DNA from: Scheffersomyces stipitis CBS 6054
Lineage: Eukaryota; Ascomycota; Pichiomycetes; Serinales; Debaryomycetaceae
DNA: 64,000 bases
Assembly (NCBI RefSeq): GCF_000209165.1
Contig: NC_009068.1
Coordinates: 868,001-932,000, forward strand
Direction: 5' to 3'
Position numbers and translations under genes: made by a program. Each line of letters starts with the position of its first letter. Within the stretch, counting starts at the first letter, position 1. The notes beneath the pieces are model-generated. The model ran no database searches, was not told the DNA's origin, and saw only the letters and a list, made by a program, of their open reading frames with translations. This document shows, one piece after another, positions 19,884-29,602 of the stretch.

Positions 19884-21548
19884 ATGTACGGCAATCGGTC
19901 CAACGGGAACGGATACAACTCCAACTCGTATGGAAATAACAACGGCCGTCCTTCGTACAATAACAGATACAACAATAACAGCAACGACCCGAAGGTTCAG
20001 GAAAAGCTAGCAGCGTACAACCAGAACATCGAACAACAATTAGCATCTCAAGAAAAAAAGACAGCACATCGTAGAATCGTAGACCATGGCAACAATATGG
20101 GAAGGTGGTATATCCACAAGAACTTGGGGCTTTCTCAGCGACAACAGGCTATAGGTAGCATCAGACCTGAGTCCTCGTATTTGATAGACCTTCTTCCAAC
20201 TCTCGCATATTCGTCGTCTTCCAACTTAGGGGCGGCCAACAACAAGAACAACATGGCTGTGATGGATATCCAGACCAAATTCGTGCATTTGTCGTCCAAC
20301 AAGGTTAAACATTCTATCAATGCTGTGAAATGGACCCCTGAAGGTAGACGTCTATTGGTAGCATCACATAGTGGAGAGTTTACTATCTGGAACGGGATGA
20401 CCTTCAACTTCGAGACAATTATGCAAGCGCATGATTCGCAAATTCTCGCATTGCAGTACTCGCACAATGACGAGTGGCTCTTGTCTGGTGATCTGAACGG
20501 TGTCATCAAGTACTGGCAGCCCAACTTCAACAACGTCAATATCCTCAATGGCCATACTCAGGGAATCAGAGACATTGCGTTTTCACCTAACGACTCTAAA
20601 TTCTTGACCTGTGGTGATGACTCCACCTTGAAAATCTGGAACTTCAACAACGGTAAAGAGGAACGTTCCTTAGCTGGACATCACTGGGAAGTCAAGTCTG
20701 CTGACTGGCATCCCAACTTGGGGTTGATCGTCAGTGGATCCAAGGATAACTTGGTCAAGTTGTGGGATCCTCGTAGTTCTACCTGTGTCACAACATTGCA
20801 TGGATTCAAACATACAGTAAACAAGTGTAGATTCCAGCCTACAGGTACCAAAAGGTTGTTGGCATCTGTTTCTCGTGACAGATCATGTCGTGTTTTTGAC
20901 TTGCGTACAATGAAAGATATCTTAGTCTTGAGAGATAGCGAGACCGATTTGTCATGTGTCTCGTGGCATCCTACACATGCATCGATGCTTACTACAGCTG
21001 CCTACAACGGATCCATGAGTCATTACCTTCTCGACTCCTATATTCCTGATAGCAACACCAGTGAGCTTTCCAAAAAGTCTACCTCTTACGGCTCGTCTTC
21101 CGTAGGCTCTATAGAAGCAGTGCATAGAATCCCATATGCACACGAAAGAGCCATCCATGCCTTAGAGTACCACCCCTTGGGCCATTTGTTGTGTTCTGCT
21201 GGTTCAGACAAGACCGCTAGATTCTGGTCCCGCGCAAGACCCAACGATCCAATGTCGTACAAGGACCCATTGTACACAGACGACAAGCATGGAGCATGGT
21301 ACTATTCGGTGAACAACAACATCAATGCTGTTATCGAAGATCCGAGTGGCTCCAGTGGCACGGCTACAGACTCACTACCAGTGCCGTATGGAGAGGACAG
21401 AGACCGTTCGCATACCCCAGGACTCAATTTGCCAGGATTGGGTTCGAGCTACGACTACAACGGAAATGGCAATAGCGGGAATGGCGATATTGCAGCCACT
21501 CCGGCCCCTAGCAACTGGGGTTCCATTCCTGGCTTACGGGGTCATTAA
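19884..21548 (+). CDS. PFS2: Polyadenylation factor subunit Pfs2 (WDR33 type)
   Basis: WD40 scaffold of the cleavage and polyadenylation factor that, with Yth1, binds the AAUAAA-like signal. 554 residues: an Asn/Gly/Tyr-rich N-terminal stretch (1-40), the conserved [14 protein letters not shown] block before the propeller, then seven WD repeats (about 130-450) including repeated GH...W.P and [16 protein letters not shown] elements. The tail is Gly/Asn-rich and disordered. Codon 204 (20493-20495) is CTG in a SGD-x-NGVIKYW turn where Ser or Ala is usual, so this gene supports CUG-to-Ser decoding. Confidence 0.94.
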   Translation: MYGNRSNGNGYNSNSYGNNNGRPSYNNRYNNNSNDPKVQEKLAAYNQNIEQQLASQEKKTAHRRIVDHGNNMGRWYIHKNLGLSQRQQAIGSIRPESSYLIDLLPTLAYSSSSNLGAANNKNNMAVMDIQTKFVHLSSNKVKHSINAVKWTPEGRRLLVASHSGEFTIWNGMTFNFETIMQAHDSQILALQYSHNDEWLLSGDLNGVIKYWQPNFNNVNILNGHTQGIRDIAFSPNDSKFLTCGDDSTLKIWNFNNGKEERSLAGHHWEVKSADWHPNLGLIVSGSKDNLVKLWDPRSSTCVTTLHGFKHTVNKCRFQPTGTKRLLASVSRDRSCRVFDLRTMKDILVLRDSETDLSCVSWHPTHASMLTTAAYNGSMSHYLLDSYIPDSNTSELSKKSTSYGSSSVGSIEAVHRIPYAHERAIHALEYHPLGHLLCSAGSDKTARFWSRARPNDPMSYKDPLYTDDKHGAWYYSVNNNINAVIEDPSGSSGTATDSLPVPYGEDRDRSHTPGLNLPGLGSSYDYNGNGNSGNGDIAATPAPSNWGSIPGLRGH

Positions 21549-22185
21549 TTTCATGTATGGAACACTATAGGCTAGAGATAGAAAACGAATTGATGATCCA
21601 CCACGTGTGCACGTGTACGGGCTGTAGTATAGAAGTGGTAGAGTAGTAGACTGCGAATATCTACTGTCTAATTAGTGCCTAATTTAGTGATACAGTAATA
21701 CAAATAGTAACATCCAATTAATGCGATAAGAAGAATTACCATCCAATTTTACGCCCTACAATATTAGCCATTTACAGCAGCAGTTTTTATTCCATAGAGC
21801 TAGACGCCCTAACAATCCCGTGTTTATTCGTTCTATAAGTGGTAAAAATAACAAAAAATATTTTATGTGTGTAAAGAAACCTTCTGTACATAAAAAATAG
21901 CTCAATACCACAGTCAGATGGTGCACTGATAAGAATCAGACAACCGTGACGGTGGCAAGATTGAAGTGAAGTGAATATACTCTTGTAAACCTAAACCGAT
22001 AGTGTGTGAATTAGAATGAATGATTATTGTCATGAATGTGTTCTCTTAGTAGTGTCATCAATTGGTATTGTGTTCTCTATTGTAAAATCATCAATTGGTG
22101 TGTCCAGTTTTGTCCTATCCTGTAACCCGTAATGTGGTCATTTCTATAATGTAAGTGTACTCATGATAGTTTATTGCGATCTTAA
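21549..22185. other. Convergent 3' region PFS2 / PFK27-like
   Basis: 637 AT-rich bases between convergent genes. Two CACGTG E-boxes sit close together (CCACGTGTGCACGTGTA, about 21602-21618), and ATCAATTGGT occurs twice near 22060 and 22090. No gene is seen. Confidence 0.5.
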
Positions 22186-23310
22186 TCATCCAAAGTGCAC
22201 GAAGTTGGCGGCATTGATGGAATTATTGTAGAAAGCATCTACGGCTTCAGTGTAGCGTTTGCCCTCGTTGTCGTAGTACTGAGAAGCAAACTCACTGATA
22301 ACCTTGTATAATTGCAGATATTCCTTGAATCCAGGATCTACATTTTTCAACTCAAAGCTCTCACCGCAGTTGACTATCTTCAAGTAAACTGCGAGTGGGT
22401 AGAGTTCGAGTTCTTCGGAAGTGATGGGCTCAAAAACCTTGTAGTAGTGTTCCGAACGTTTCTTGAAGTCTCTCACGGCTTCGGCATAGTTTCTGCCCTT
22501 GTAGTCGTTGTTGTGCGCTTTGCCTGAGATGTTGAAGTTGATGAATCTCTTGCTCGTGCACTGAACATCCATGATGGCAACCCAGGTGTTGGTCGTGTTC
22601 TTGGAGATAATGTCCATCATTCTCTTTCTTCTTTCGATGGTAGTGTTGGTGGCGTCCAAGAAACCTACCTGGATCACGTTGGAGTTCAAGTCGTTGATCA
22701 AGTTGTTGACGGTGATATCAGCGTACTTCTCACGGTCGATTTTGCCTTGAACATTGTCTGGCTTGAAGTAGTCGGAGTTGTCAAAGCTTTTGTTCATTCT
22801 ACGTACATTGCCTGCGTTGTAGATTTCGGCCGTGAAGTTGCTGGTAGCGTTGATGTAGTTCTTGAGCTGTCTGGAGATAGTACTCTTTCCAGAAGCTGGC
22901 AAACCCGACAACATTATCACGAGCTTCTCGTGCTGAGAAATCAACTTCTCGTTGACCAACGATGTGAATTCAAGAGGAGAAAGTCTGGGTACGAGGTAAG
23001 GGTTGGCGAATGAGTTAGCAGCCGAGTTCGTACCAGATGAAAAGAAGTTCAGGTCAACGCGGGAAATCACGGGCGATGTGGCTGTGGTGGTATTTTTGCT
23101 GTAGCTGTTGCCCACGTTATCGAACAACGAGTTGATGGAGCTAGTTGAGTCAATCAACTTCATGTCCGAGGTGCTGGAGGAAATGGTTATCTTCTCGGGT
23201 CTTTTGGAATTTGAGTTGGAAGGAGACCCATGGCCTCCGGCCATTTGTATATAGCTTTCGTTGGGGGGAGTCATGTCAAAAAAGTCAAAGGTTACTTTTG
23301 GTGCAGTCAT
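22186..23310 (-). CDS. PFK27: 6-phosphofructo-2-kinase, Pfk27-like, kinase only
   Basis: Makes fructose 2,6-bisphosphate, the activator of phosphofructokinase. 374 residues: a Ser/Asn-rich N-terminal region (1-110), then the 6PF2K domain with a P-loop GLPASGKST at 136-144 and FLDATNTTIERR near 215 (the family's FDATNTT block). The C-terminal phosphatase domain of animal PFK-2/FBPase-2 is absent, as in S. cerevisiae Pfk27 (397 residues). Paralogue assignment (PFK27 rather than PFK26) rests on the short length. The start ATG at 23310 is clear. Confidence 0.85.
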   Translation of the reverse strand: MTAPKVTFDFFDMTPPNESYIQMAGGHGSPSNSNSKRPEKITISSSTSDMKLIDSTSSINSLFDNVGNSYSKNTTTATSPVISRVDLNFFSSGTNSAANSFANPYLVPRLSPLEFTSLVNEKLISQHEKLVIMLSGLPASGKSTISRQLKNYINATSNFTAEIYNAGNVRRMNKSFDNSDYFKPDNVQGKIDREKYADITVNNLINDLNSNVIQVGFLDATNTTIERRKRMMDIISKNTTNTWVAIMDVQCTSKRFINFNISGKAHNNDYKGRNYAEAVRDFKKRSEHYYKVFEPITSEELELYPLAVYLKIVNCGESFELKNVDPGFKEYLQLYKVISEFASQYYDNEGKRYTEAVDAFYNNSINAANFVHFG

Positions 23311-24770
23311 TATGGATAGGTGTGTTGTCTGTAGCTGTATTAGCAGGTCATAGTGATACTGTGACTGTGGTATGACTGCGGTGGGAATGAAGCAAGTAAA
23401 AATAGAAAGAGTAGTAAGGACTAGTAGTATATAAGTTGTAATTTACTAGTCGCGATAGTGGCTATAGTGCTATTAGGTGTTGTGTTGCACTATTAGTTGT
23501 GGTATACTATTAGTTACTGTAGTATTATTAAGGAGTAATATCAAGTAAAACAGTACTAGTTGTGTCTTGATAACAGAGTAATAAAACGATTTGTATTAAA
23601 TGGTAATGAATGAAGAACTACAAAGAAACAGATAAAACACCGGCGTCCAAATTCGGGCCACCTCCTGAAATATATAATCACTATCAACCTGGTGACGAAT
23701 GGCTGAGAAAAACGATCACGATCTGATGAGTGCAACACGCGGAAAATTTTTCCGGCCGGACTTTTCTGCTCACTGAGACTGCGCATGAAAATGGCGCTGG
23801 ACACAACAACACTTCCATTTTGAGATATGTCCCGCAGCAAATATGTTGGACGGACCCAAGGAACTCGGCGGTGCTGTGTTGCGGCAGAGGTGTGTTCAAG
23901 GAGGGGAAGTACGTGGACAGACGGAGGATACGAGTTTATGGCTCAACCGTTTGTCTAGCCTCGGGGCCTAGACTGATCGCACTAGCGGAGCTGATAAGCT
24001 TGGAATGCCAGACTGGACAAGAGTCACAGACGAGTTGTAGACGAATCTAGTTGTGTTAGTCGTAAAATCCAGATTTCAACACAAGTCATGGCCCCATTAG
24101 CCAAAGTTAAAGCTGTTTCGGCTGGTAAGGGAAATAGTTCCATTTCAGCTTCCCAGATAAAGTAATTCAAACTCTGTCGATTGTCTTTTCCGAGCTAAAT
24201 TCATGGGCGGTGGCTACAGACTTACTGGAGAGTATAATCGCATATTGCCTCATCAGATGTTTCCACGGCCGTCTGTATTCTGGTCTCGCTGTCTACTCTC
24301 TACTCTACTGGGACCACTAACTGTATAACATCCCTGTACGTCTAGCTTCACCTTGCTATCCATTCCCTGCTATATACATGCTCTATCTCGTCTATACAGT
24401 CGTAAGTCGTCTATGGGATGGTGCAATCCGTTCGCACGAACGTGCTGGTTAGTCATATCCCCTATATTTTCGTATTTGCTATTGTGTTGCAGACCTGCCC
24501 CTCCAGTTCGCAGCCACATGACTTCCGTTTGCTCGAGCTACTGTCCTTATCATGTGGAACATCTCAGATGGCCGCAAACTCAGGTTATTCTCTCGTGTCG
24601 TCTCATCTTATTATCTGCATTTATCTCCAATTATCTCGTGCTCTTCCTCCCGTCCATGACAGCGTACTTATAATGGCTATCATGTCATCTGATAACATCT
24701 GTCATAGTTATGGCATTTGTCACATCTCGTCTGTGTGTTGATAGTGTAGATTTTGTGACCCTTCTGTACT
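23311..24770. promoter_or_regulatory. Long intergenic region upstream of PFK27-like gene
   Basis: 1.46 kb. A near-palindrome GGAAAATTTTTCC (23741-23753) abuts the perfect 10-base palindrome TCCGGCCGGA (23751-23760), which contains CGG/CCG inverted half-sites of the Zn2Cys6 type. A 25-codon ORF at 24088-24165 (starts MAPLAKVKAV) looks like the beginning of a real gene but ends quickly. Other open frames here lack an ATG or any recognisable pattern. Confidence 0.45.
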
Positions 24771-27233
24771 CTACTTCTTTATACTATTTTTTCCTCGTGT
24801 CAATGGCTCGTAGACCCTGTTCATCGAGTCCTTGTTACTCCACTTGCTGGCCCGGGCACTGCCTATCTTCGAGTAGATCTTCAATATCTCTTCACGGGTC
24901 AATTTTCTCCTCTCTCTTGCTTCTACAGGCTCGGACGAATTGTTCCTGGTACTTCTTTCAAACCCGGCGGTTATCGCATCGGTGGGGAGTCGCAAGAGAT
25001 TGAGCAACTTGCTCCGGTTGATGTCTCCGTCATCCGATTCGTACTTCAACATCAGATACTGAACCTTCCAATCCTCACCAACGCGCTTGGGAAGTGGAAA
25101 CTCTTCTGTAGACGGGGTGCCACCTATAATGTGGCTGTCGATAACAACGGTATAGGCGTAGACCTCCTTCTTCGCGAAGGTTTCTTCATTGAACTTCATC
25201 AAATCATCGCGATGCTGTATCAAATTCTTCAACCGATCCTCATTTGAAAGCTTTTCACGGAAGCTGGTTTGGAATTGTGTAGGGAAATCCTGTAATGCAG
25301 ATATCTCGCTCTCGTCTATAGGCACAGCGTACACCTTCAAGCTGGTGCGAGAACCTCTACGTTCAGCCTTAAGAATTAACCGGAAGGCTACATCGTCTCC
25401 TACTTGCTTGGTAACTGTCTCGAGCAACCTATCCCAGATGCTCAAACTCATCTTGAATTGGGTTTCTCCGATGTACGTTGGCAATTGTTCTGAAAGCGTA
25501 GACAAATCCACTTCCTCTGGAGATATGTCCACCAACTTTGGATCCGTATGCTTGATGGATTCAAACGTCTCATGGTTGTAGTATACATTGTCTAACTCTT
25601 CTAATGGCAAGTACTGGAATCCAAAGAACGAATTGATGTTATGGTATGCAACAAATATCCCATCCATCTGTCCGATTCTTGCTTGGAACATATACTTCAT
25701 GAGAGCCCCAGTTCTCACCAAGTCGTTGTACTCTCTCTCGAACGATTCATATTCTCCCTTCAACCTCCAGATCTGGTACAGATCCCTTTCGAGATCGGGA
25801 TTGGCTCCATCATAGCGAATCGAACACACGGCTCTTGTCTTGAGATCAAACGTCTTTCGGGGCAATCTGGAGTCAAAACAATCGAGCTGTGAACGCATCA
25901 AAAACTTGCCGTACTTAGAGTAGTTGTATACACTTTGTGGGTTCTCTACATCGCCATCATAGTCGATGTTGTACTCTTTGAATTTCTCTGGTTCTGTCGT
26001 TAACAATGTCTCGAGACAATGACCCATGGCCAGTAATAAAATCTCTGTGTCGTATGACTTGTCTGATTCTATAGAATAGATGGTTTTGTTTTGGCTATTC
26101 TTCCCTCTAGGAGTTATGATCAAACTGGCAGGTAATTTGGTCATTAAGCCAGTGTATGGAATCGAACCAAATCTAGAAGCAAACTTTTCGGAATCAGTTG
26201 TGAAGTTATTGAGCAAGTAGTAGAATTGCATCAACGTAGAAGTCATAGATGATGTAGAAGAATAGTACTGTCTATCAGTTGCTTTACACATATTTAATAA
26301 GGCAGAGTCTTTTGACACTCTCTGGAACGCACCTACAGCCTCAAAGTTGAAGTCTTCGTATTTAATGATCTTCTTCAAAAATGGTGGAAAGTTGTAGATT
26401 CTGGTTCTTGGATCTTGTAAGAAATGTACTCCTGGAGAAAATAGCACTCTATCCAACTCGTGTGATAACATCGGTATTTGTTCGTAATCTGGCTCTTTGG
26501 CTCTAGCAAGTTCGTCTTCATTGACTGATATCAATTCGGAATCAACTTTCACAAGCTTGCGTGTGCGGTCTTTGCCTAGTTTGTCTTTGTTTGGTTTGTC
26601 TCTTCCTATCTTGTCTCCGTACTTCTTGGTTCTGTTCATTACTCTCATGGCTCTGGATTTGGATATCGTGGGTCTGACGCTCTTCAGGAAGATAGATTTG
26701 TCTGACTTCTGGAGTCTTTCCAAAATGAAATCTCGGGTATTATTGCTCTTGCTGTTGTCGAATCGACTATCTCTGTTCTTCAGTTTAGTTGTATGTGGTT
26801 CCTGGTCACTGTTTCTGTGTCCATTTCGCCTTTTACTTGATTTCTCGACTTCAATTGCTTTAATATCGGTCAGTTCTTCAATATTTTCAGCTTTAACCTT
26901 CTTTTCAGCGACGCTAACTACCTTATCAAGGTCCTTCTGGTAACGCTTGTCTACTTTCTGGAATGGTTTCTTGGTTACTATAGCTGAGTCGTCGTCATCT
27001 CCTAGCAAACGGATTTCCCGTGGATTAGCCATCAACTTCGGAGCCTTCTTCAAGACGTCCGTGAGTTGGTCATTTGTCACTCGTTTATTGTACGGTCTTT
27101 TCGATGCAGTTGTAGACTTGGAATCTGATTCTGAATAATTATAAGATGTATGTGAAATTCGCCTTATTTGCAAACAGTAGAGTCGCAAATTTCGCGATGC
27201 ATGCAAATTCCATAAACCTCTGGAATGAATCAT
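24771..27233 (-). CDS. PET127: Mitochondrial RNA-processing protein Pet127
   Basis: Mitochondrial inner-membrane-associated factor for 5'-end trimming and stability of mitochondrial transcripts (PD-(D/E)XK nuclease fold family). The 820-residue protein begins with an Arg-rich presequence (about 1-35), then a long lysine-rich variable region (to about 260), and the conserved Pet127 core from HELDRVLFSPGVHFLQDP onward, including FFGFQYLPLEELD. Length matches yeast Pet127 (800). The ATG at 27233 is preceded on the same strand by an excellent 3' splice site (27249-27264), so a 5'UTR intron is possible. Confidence 0.9.
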   Translation of the reverse strand: MIHSRGLWNLHASRNLRLYCLQIRRISHTSYNYSESDSKSTTASKRPYNKRVTNDQLTDVLKKAPKLMANPREIRLLGDDDDSAIVTKKPFQKVDKRYQKDLDKVVSVAEKKVKAENIEELTDIKAIEVEKSSKRRNGHRNSDQEPHTTKLKNRDSRFDNSKSNNTRDFILERLQKSDKSIFLKSVRPTISKSRAMRVMNRTKKYGDKIGRDKPNKDKLGKDRTRKLVKVDSELISVNEDELARAKEPDYEQIPMLSHELDRVLFSPGVHFLQDPRTRIYNFPPFLKKIIKYEDFNFEAVGAFQRVSKDSALLNMCKATDRQYYSSTSSMTSTLMQFYYLLNNFTTDSEKFASRFGSIPYTGLMTKLPASLIITPRGKNSQNKTIYSIESDKSYDTEILLLAMGHCLETLLTTEPEKFKEYNIDYDGDVENPQSVYNYSKYGKFLMRSQLDCFDSRLPRKTFDLKTRAVCSIRYDGANPDLERDLYQIWRLKGEYESFEREYNDLVRTGALMKYMFQARIGQMDGIFVAYHNINSFFGFQYLPLEELDNVYYNHETFESIKHTDPKLVDISPEEVDLSTLSEQLPTYIGETQFKMSLSIWDRLLETVTKQVGDDVAFRLILKAERRGSRTSLKVYAVPIDESEISALQDFPTQFQTSFREKLSNEDRLKNLIQHRDDLMKFNEETFAKKEVYAYTVVIDSHIIGGTPSTEEFPLPKRVGEDWKVQYLMLKYESDDGDINRSKLLNLLRLPTDAITAGFERSTRNNSSEPVEARERRKLTREEILKIYSKIGSARASKWSNKDSMNRVYEPLTRGKNSIKK

Positions 27234-27248
27234 GTTCTCAGATCAAGT

Positions 27249-27264
27249 CTAGAATATGTTAGTA
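27249..27264 (-). other. Possible 5'UTR intron 3' end before PET127
   Basis: On the minus strand TACTAAC (27264-27258) is followed 8 nt later by TTCTAG (AG at 27250-27249), 16 nt before the PET127 ATG. The spacing equals that of proven-looking introns in this window. No GTATGT donor was found in the 900 bases upstream, so this may be chance. Confidence 0.25.
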
Positions 27265-27955
27265 TTGAAATCTATGAAGGCTATATGATGAGTTGCAACA
27301 TATTCTCGATTAACTTGTCTCATCTGTTTCCATCGCTAACTTTGCGTGCAGGTCTACTGTTATGTATAATAAATTACTACTATCATTTTAGTACCTCAGT
27401 CTTGGAATCAGCTTAGAACTGGTACTGTTCTGAGTTTAATACCAAGGTTATGTTTGGTTGTTGCTGAATAAGCGGTTCTGGTCTTTAATGCCGGCTGTTT
27501 AAGTACTTCGTTTAAGATGTATTTAGTGATAATTTATGGGTGGTATCACTCAATTGTAAATTGATTGCAAAATTGAAACATTTTTAGACAATAACTTAAA
27601 AAATACTGAAAATACCTGAAACTAGAACTGTAATCAGTTAAAGTCTCTCTTTGAATTGAATATAGCAAGAGACTAATTTATCTTATTTATGCTGGTTAGA
27701 ATACTCTTATGAACTTTGCTGTGTTTCTGAGAACATATATGCTGCTAGCATAGACTAAAAATTTCGCAACCATTTCTACTCTAAAGAAAATGTGAAATAC
27801 AATTTTGCTAAAATAACGAAACGTACGCACACTACAAGTTTGGCAAGTACTACAGAATACAGATTCAGATATGTCTACATGTTCTGCTTTAACCGCCTAC
27901 GCCCAAGTCTGTCTCTATCTCAACTGTTCTATCTTATACATTTCTCAAAAGATAT

Positions 27956-27990
27956 CACGTGCAGACACACATTTCTAGGGTTGCAGCCCC
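27956..27990 (+). promoter_or_regulatory. Cbf1 E-box plus Tbf1-like palindrome, RPL2 promoter
   Basis: CACGTG at 27956-27961 is followed by AGGGTTGCAGCCCC at 27977-27990, an inverted repeat close to the AGGGCTATAGCCCT element that Tbf1 binds in Candida albicans ribosomal-protein promoters. The pair lies about 180 bases before the RPL2 ATG. Binding is inferred from known Candida biology. Confidence 0.6.
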
Positions 27991-28168
27991 AATACCTACA
28001 TATAGACACTCATTCCTCACTAAGTGGAAACACCAGTGCATCAATAATGAAGTCTCAGCAGGGCAGGGCATTTGTCTCGGTCTCACCAAACGACAGTAGT
28101 GAAAAAAGGTATTGAAAAAATTTCTGAAAAATTTAAGTCCTATAACAGTAAAAACCAAACACTATACA

Positions 28169-29433
28169 ATGGGTATGTGGATATACAGAAGATAAATGGT
28201 TACAGCCGTGATGTAGACAACGGGTGCTGTTATAATACAGCTTTGGAACGGGTTAGAAATTCAAAGTATCAGTCAAAGTCCATGAATGTCAAATTAGAAA
28301 TCAAGTGATGAACAAACGAACTATGGACAATTAGCCATGATAATAGCCAGAGAATATGTGCATCTTTTATTGTAGTGATGGAATAATATTGGTTTAAGCG
28401 GGGGATATAGCGAACTAGATTTTTCATAAGTGAAGATAATAACAGTGTGTTTTTAGATTAGACAGAGCACATCAGATTAACATCACCATATCAATGAGAT
28501 GAGCAGACAAATACCAAACTACACAAGAAGATCACACGACAGTGATATCCACAGAAACATCCAGACAGACTTTTGAAGTCCCCGTTATTAAATCAGTAAA
28601 TCAATTAGAACGCAGACACACCCTTGTTGAATCACAGTACATCTTGTTAAACACCATACTAACATCCTATAGGTAGAGTTATTCGTAACCAAAGAAAAGG
28701 TGCTGGTTCTATCTTCACCTCGCACACCAGATTGAGAAAGGGTGCTGCCAAGTTGAGAACCTTGGATTATGCTGAACGTCACGGTTACATCCGTGGTGTC
28801 GTCAAGCAAATCCTCCACGATCCAGGTAGAGGTGCTCCATTGGCCAAGGTTGTCTTCCGTGACCCATACAAGTACAAGTTGAGAGAAGAGACCTTCATTG
28901 CCAACGAAGGTGTCTACACTGGTCAATTCATCTACGCCGGTAAGAAGGCCTCCTTGAATGTCGGTAACATCTTGCCATTGGGTGCTTGTCCAGAAGGTAC
29001 CATTGTCTCCAACGTCGAAGAAAAGGTTGGTGACAGAGGTGCTTTGGGTAGAACCTCCGGTAACTACGTTATCATCATTGGACACAACCCAGACGAAGGT
29101 AAGACCAGAGTCAAGTTGCCATCCGGTGCCAAGAAGATCATCTCTTCCGATGCCAGAGGTGTTATCGGTGTTGTTGCCGGTGGTGGTAGAATCGACAAGC
29201 CATTGTTAAAGGCTGGTAGAGCTTTCCACAAGTACAGAGTCAAGAGAAACTCGTGGCCAAAGACCAGAGGTGTTGCCATGAACCCAGTTGATCACCCTCA
29301 TGGTGGTGGTAACCATCAACATATTGGTAAGGCTTCTACTATTTCTAGAGGTGCTGTTGCCGGTCAAAAGGCTGGTTTGATCGCCGCTAGAAGAACCGGT
29401 TTGTTACGTGGTACTCAAAAGACTCAAGATTAA
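28169..29433 (+). CDS. RPL2: 60S ribosomal protein L2 (uL2), spliced
   Basis: Universal large-subunit protein at the peptidyl-transferase centre and subunit interface. Exon 1 is only ATGG (28169-28172); exon 2 is 28673-29433. The join restores the family's N-terminus [13 protein letters not shown] and yields 254 residues, exactly the normal length. The [14 protein letters not shown] segment near the C-terminus carries the histidine important for the peptidyl-transferase region. S. cerevisiae RPL2 genes also split after ATGG, so the intron position is ancient. An ORF-only call would start at an internal codon and lose the N-terminus. Codons are strongly biased (AAG, GGT, TTG, AGA), as for a highly expressed gene. 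Confidence 0.98.
28173..28672 (+). other. RPL2 intron (500 nt)
   Basis: Donor GTATGT at 28173, branch point TACTAAC at 28657-28663, acceptor AG at 28671-28672, 9 nt past the branch point. A C-box-like GTGATGA at 28305 has no D box near it, so no snoRNA is supported. Confidence 0.96.
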
Positions 29434-29602
29434 ATTATTTAATACTTTTAATTGAATAGGCTGTTGTACACAACGGTTGAATTATAAATAGTTTGGGTTA
29501 AGTTTTTTACGTCTTCGTGTTATATTATTAGAAAATATAAAAATTATTAATAACATTTGTAGCTACATTAAAGACATTCTCTTGTTATTTAATTATTTTA
29601 AA

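Larger units (their letters stand above)
27234..28168. promoter_or_regulatory. Divergent promoter PET127 / RPL2
   Basis: 935 bases. The RPL2-proximal 210 bases contain the Cbf1 plus Tbf1-like pair listed separately and a TGAAAAATTT element at about 28123. Elsewhere it is AT-rich with no gene. Confidence 0.5.

Noticed and set aside
28305..28311. C-box-like GTGATGA in the RPL2 intron, hinting at an intronic snoRNA
   Set aside because: No CTGA D box in the next 150 bases and no terminal stem.
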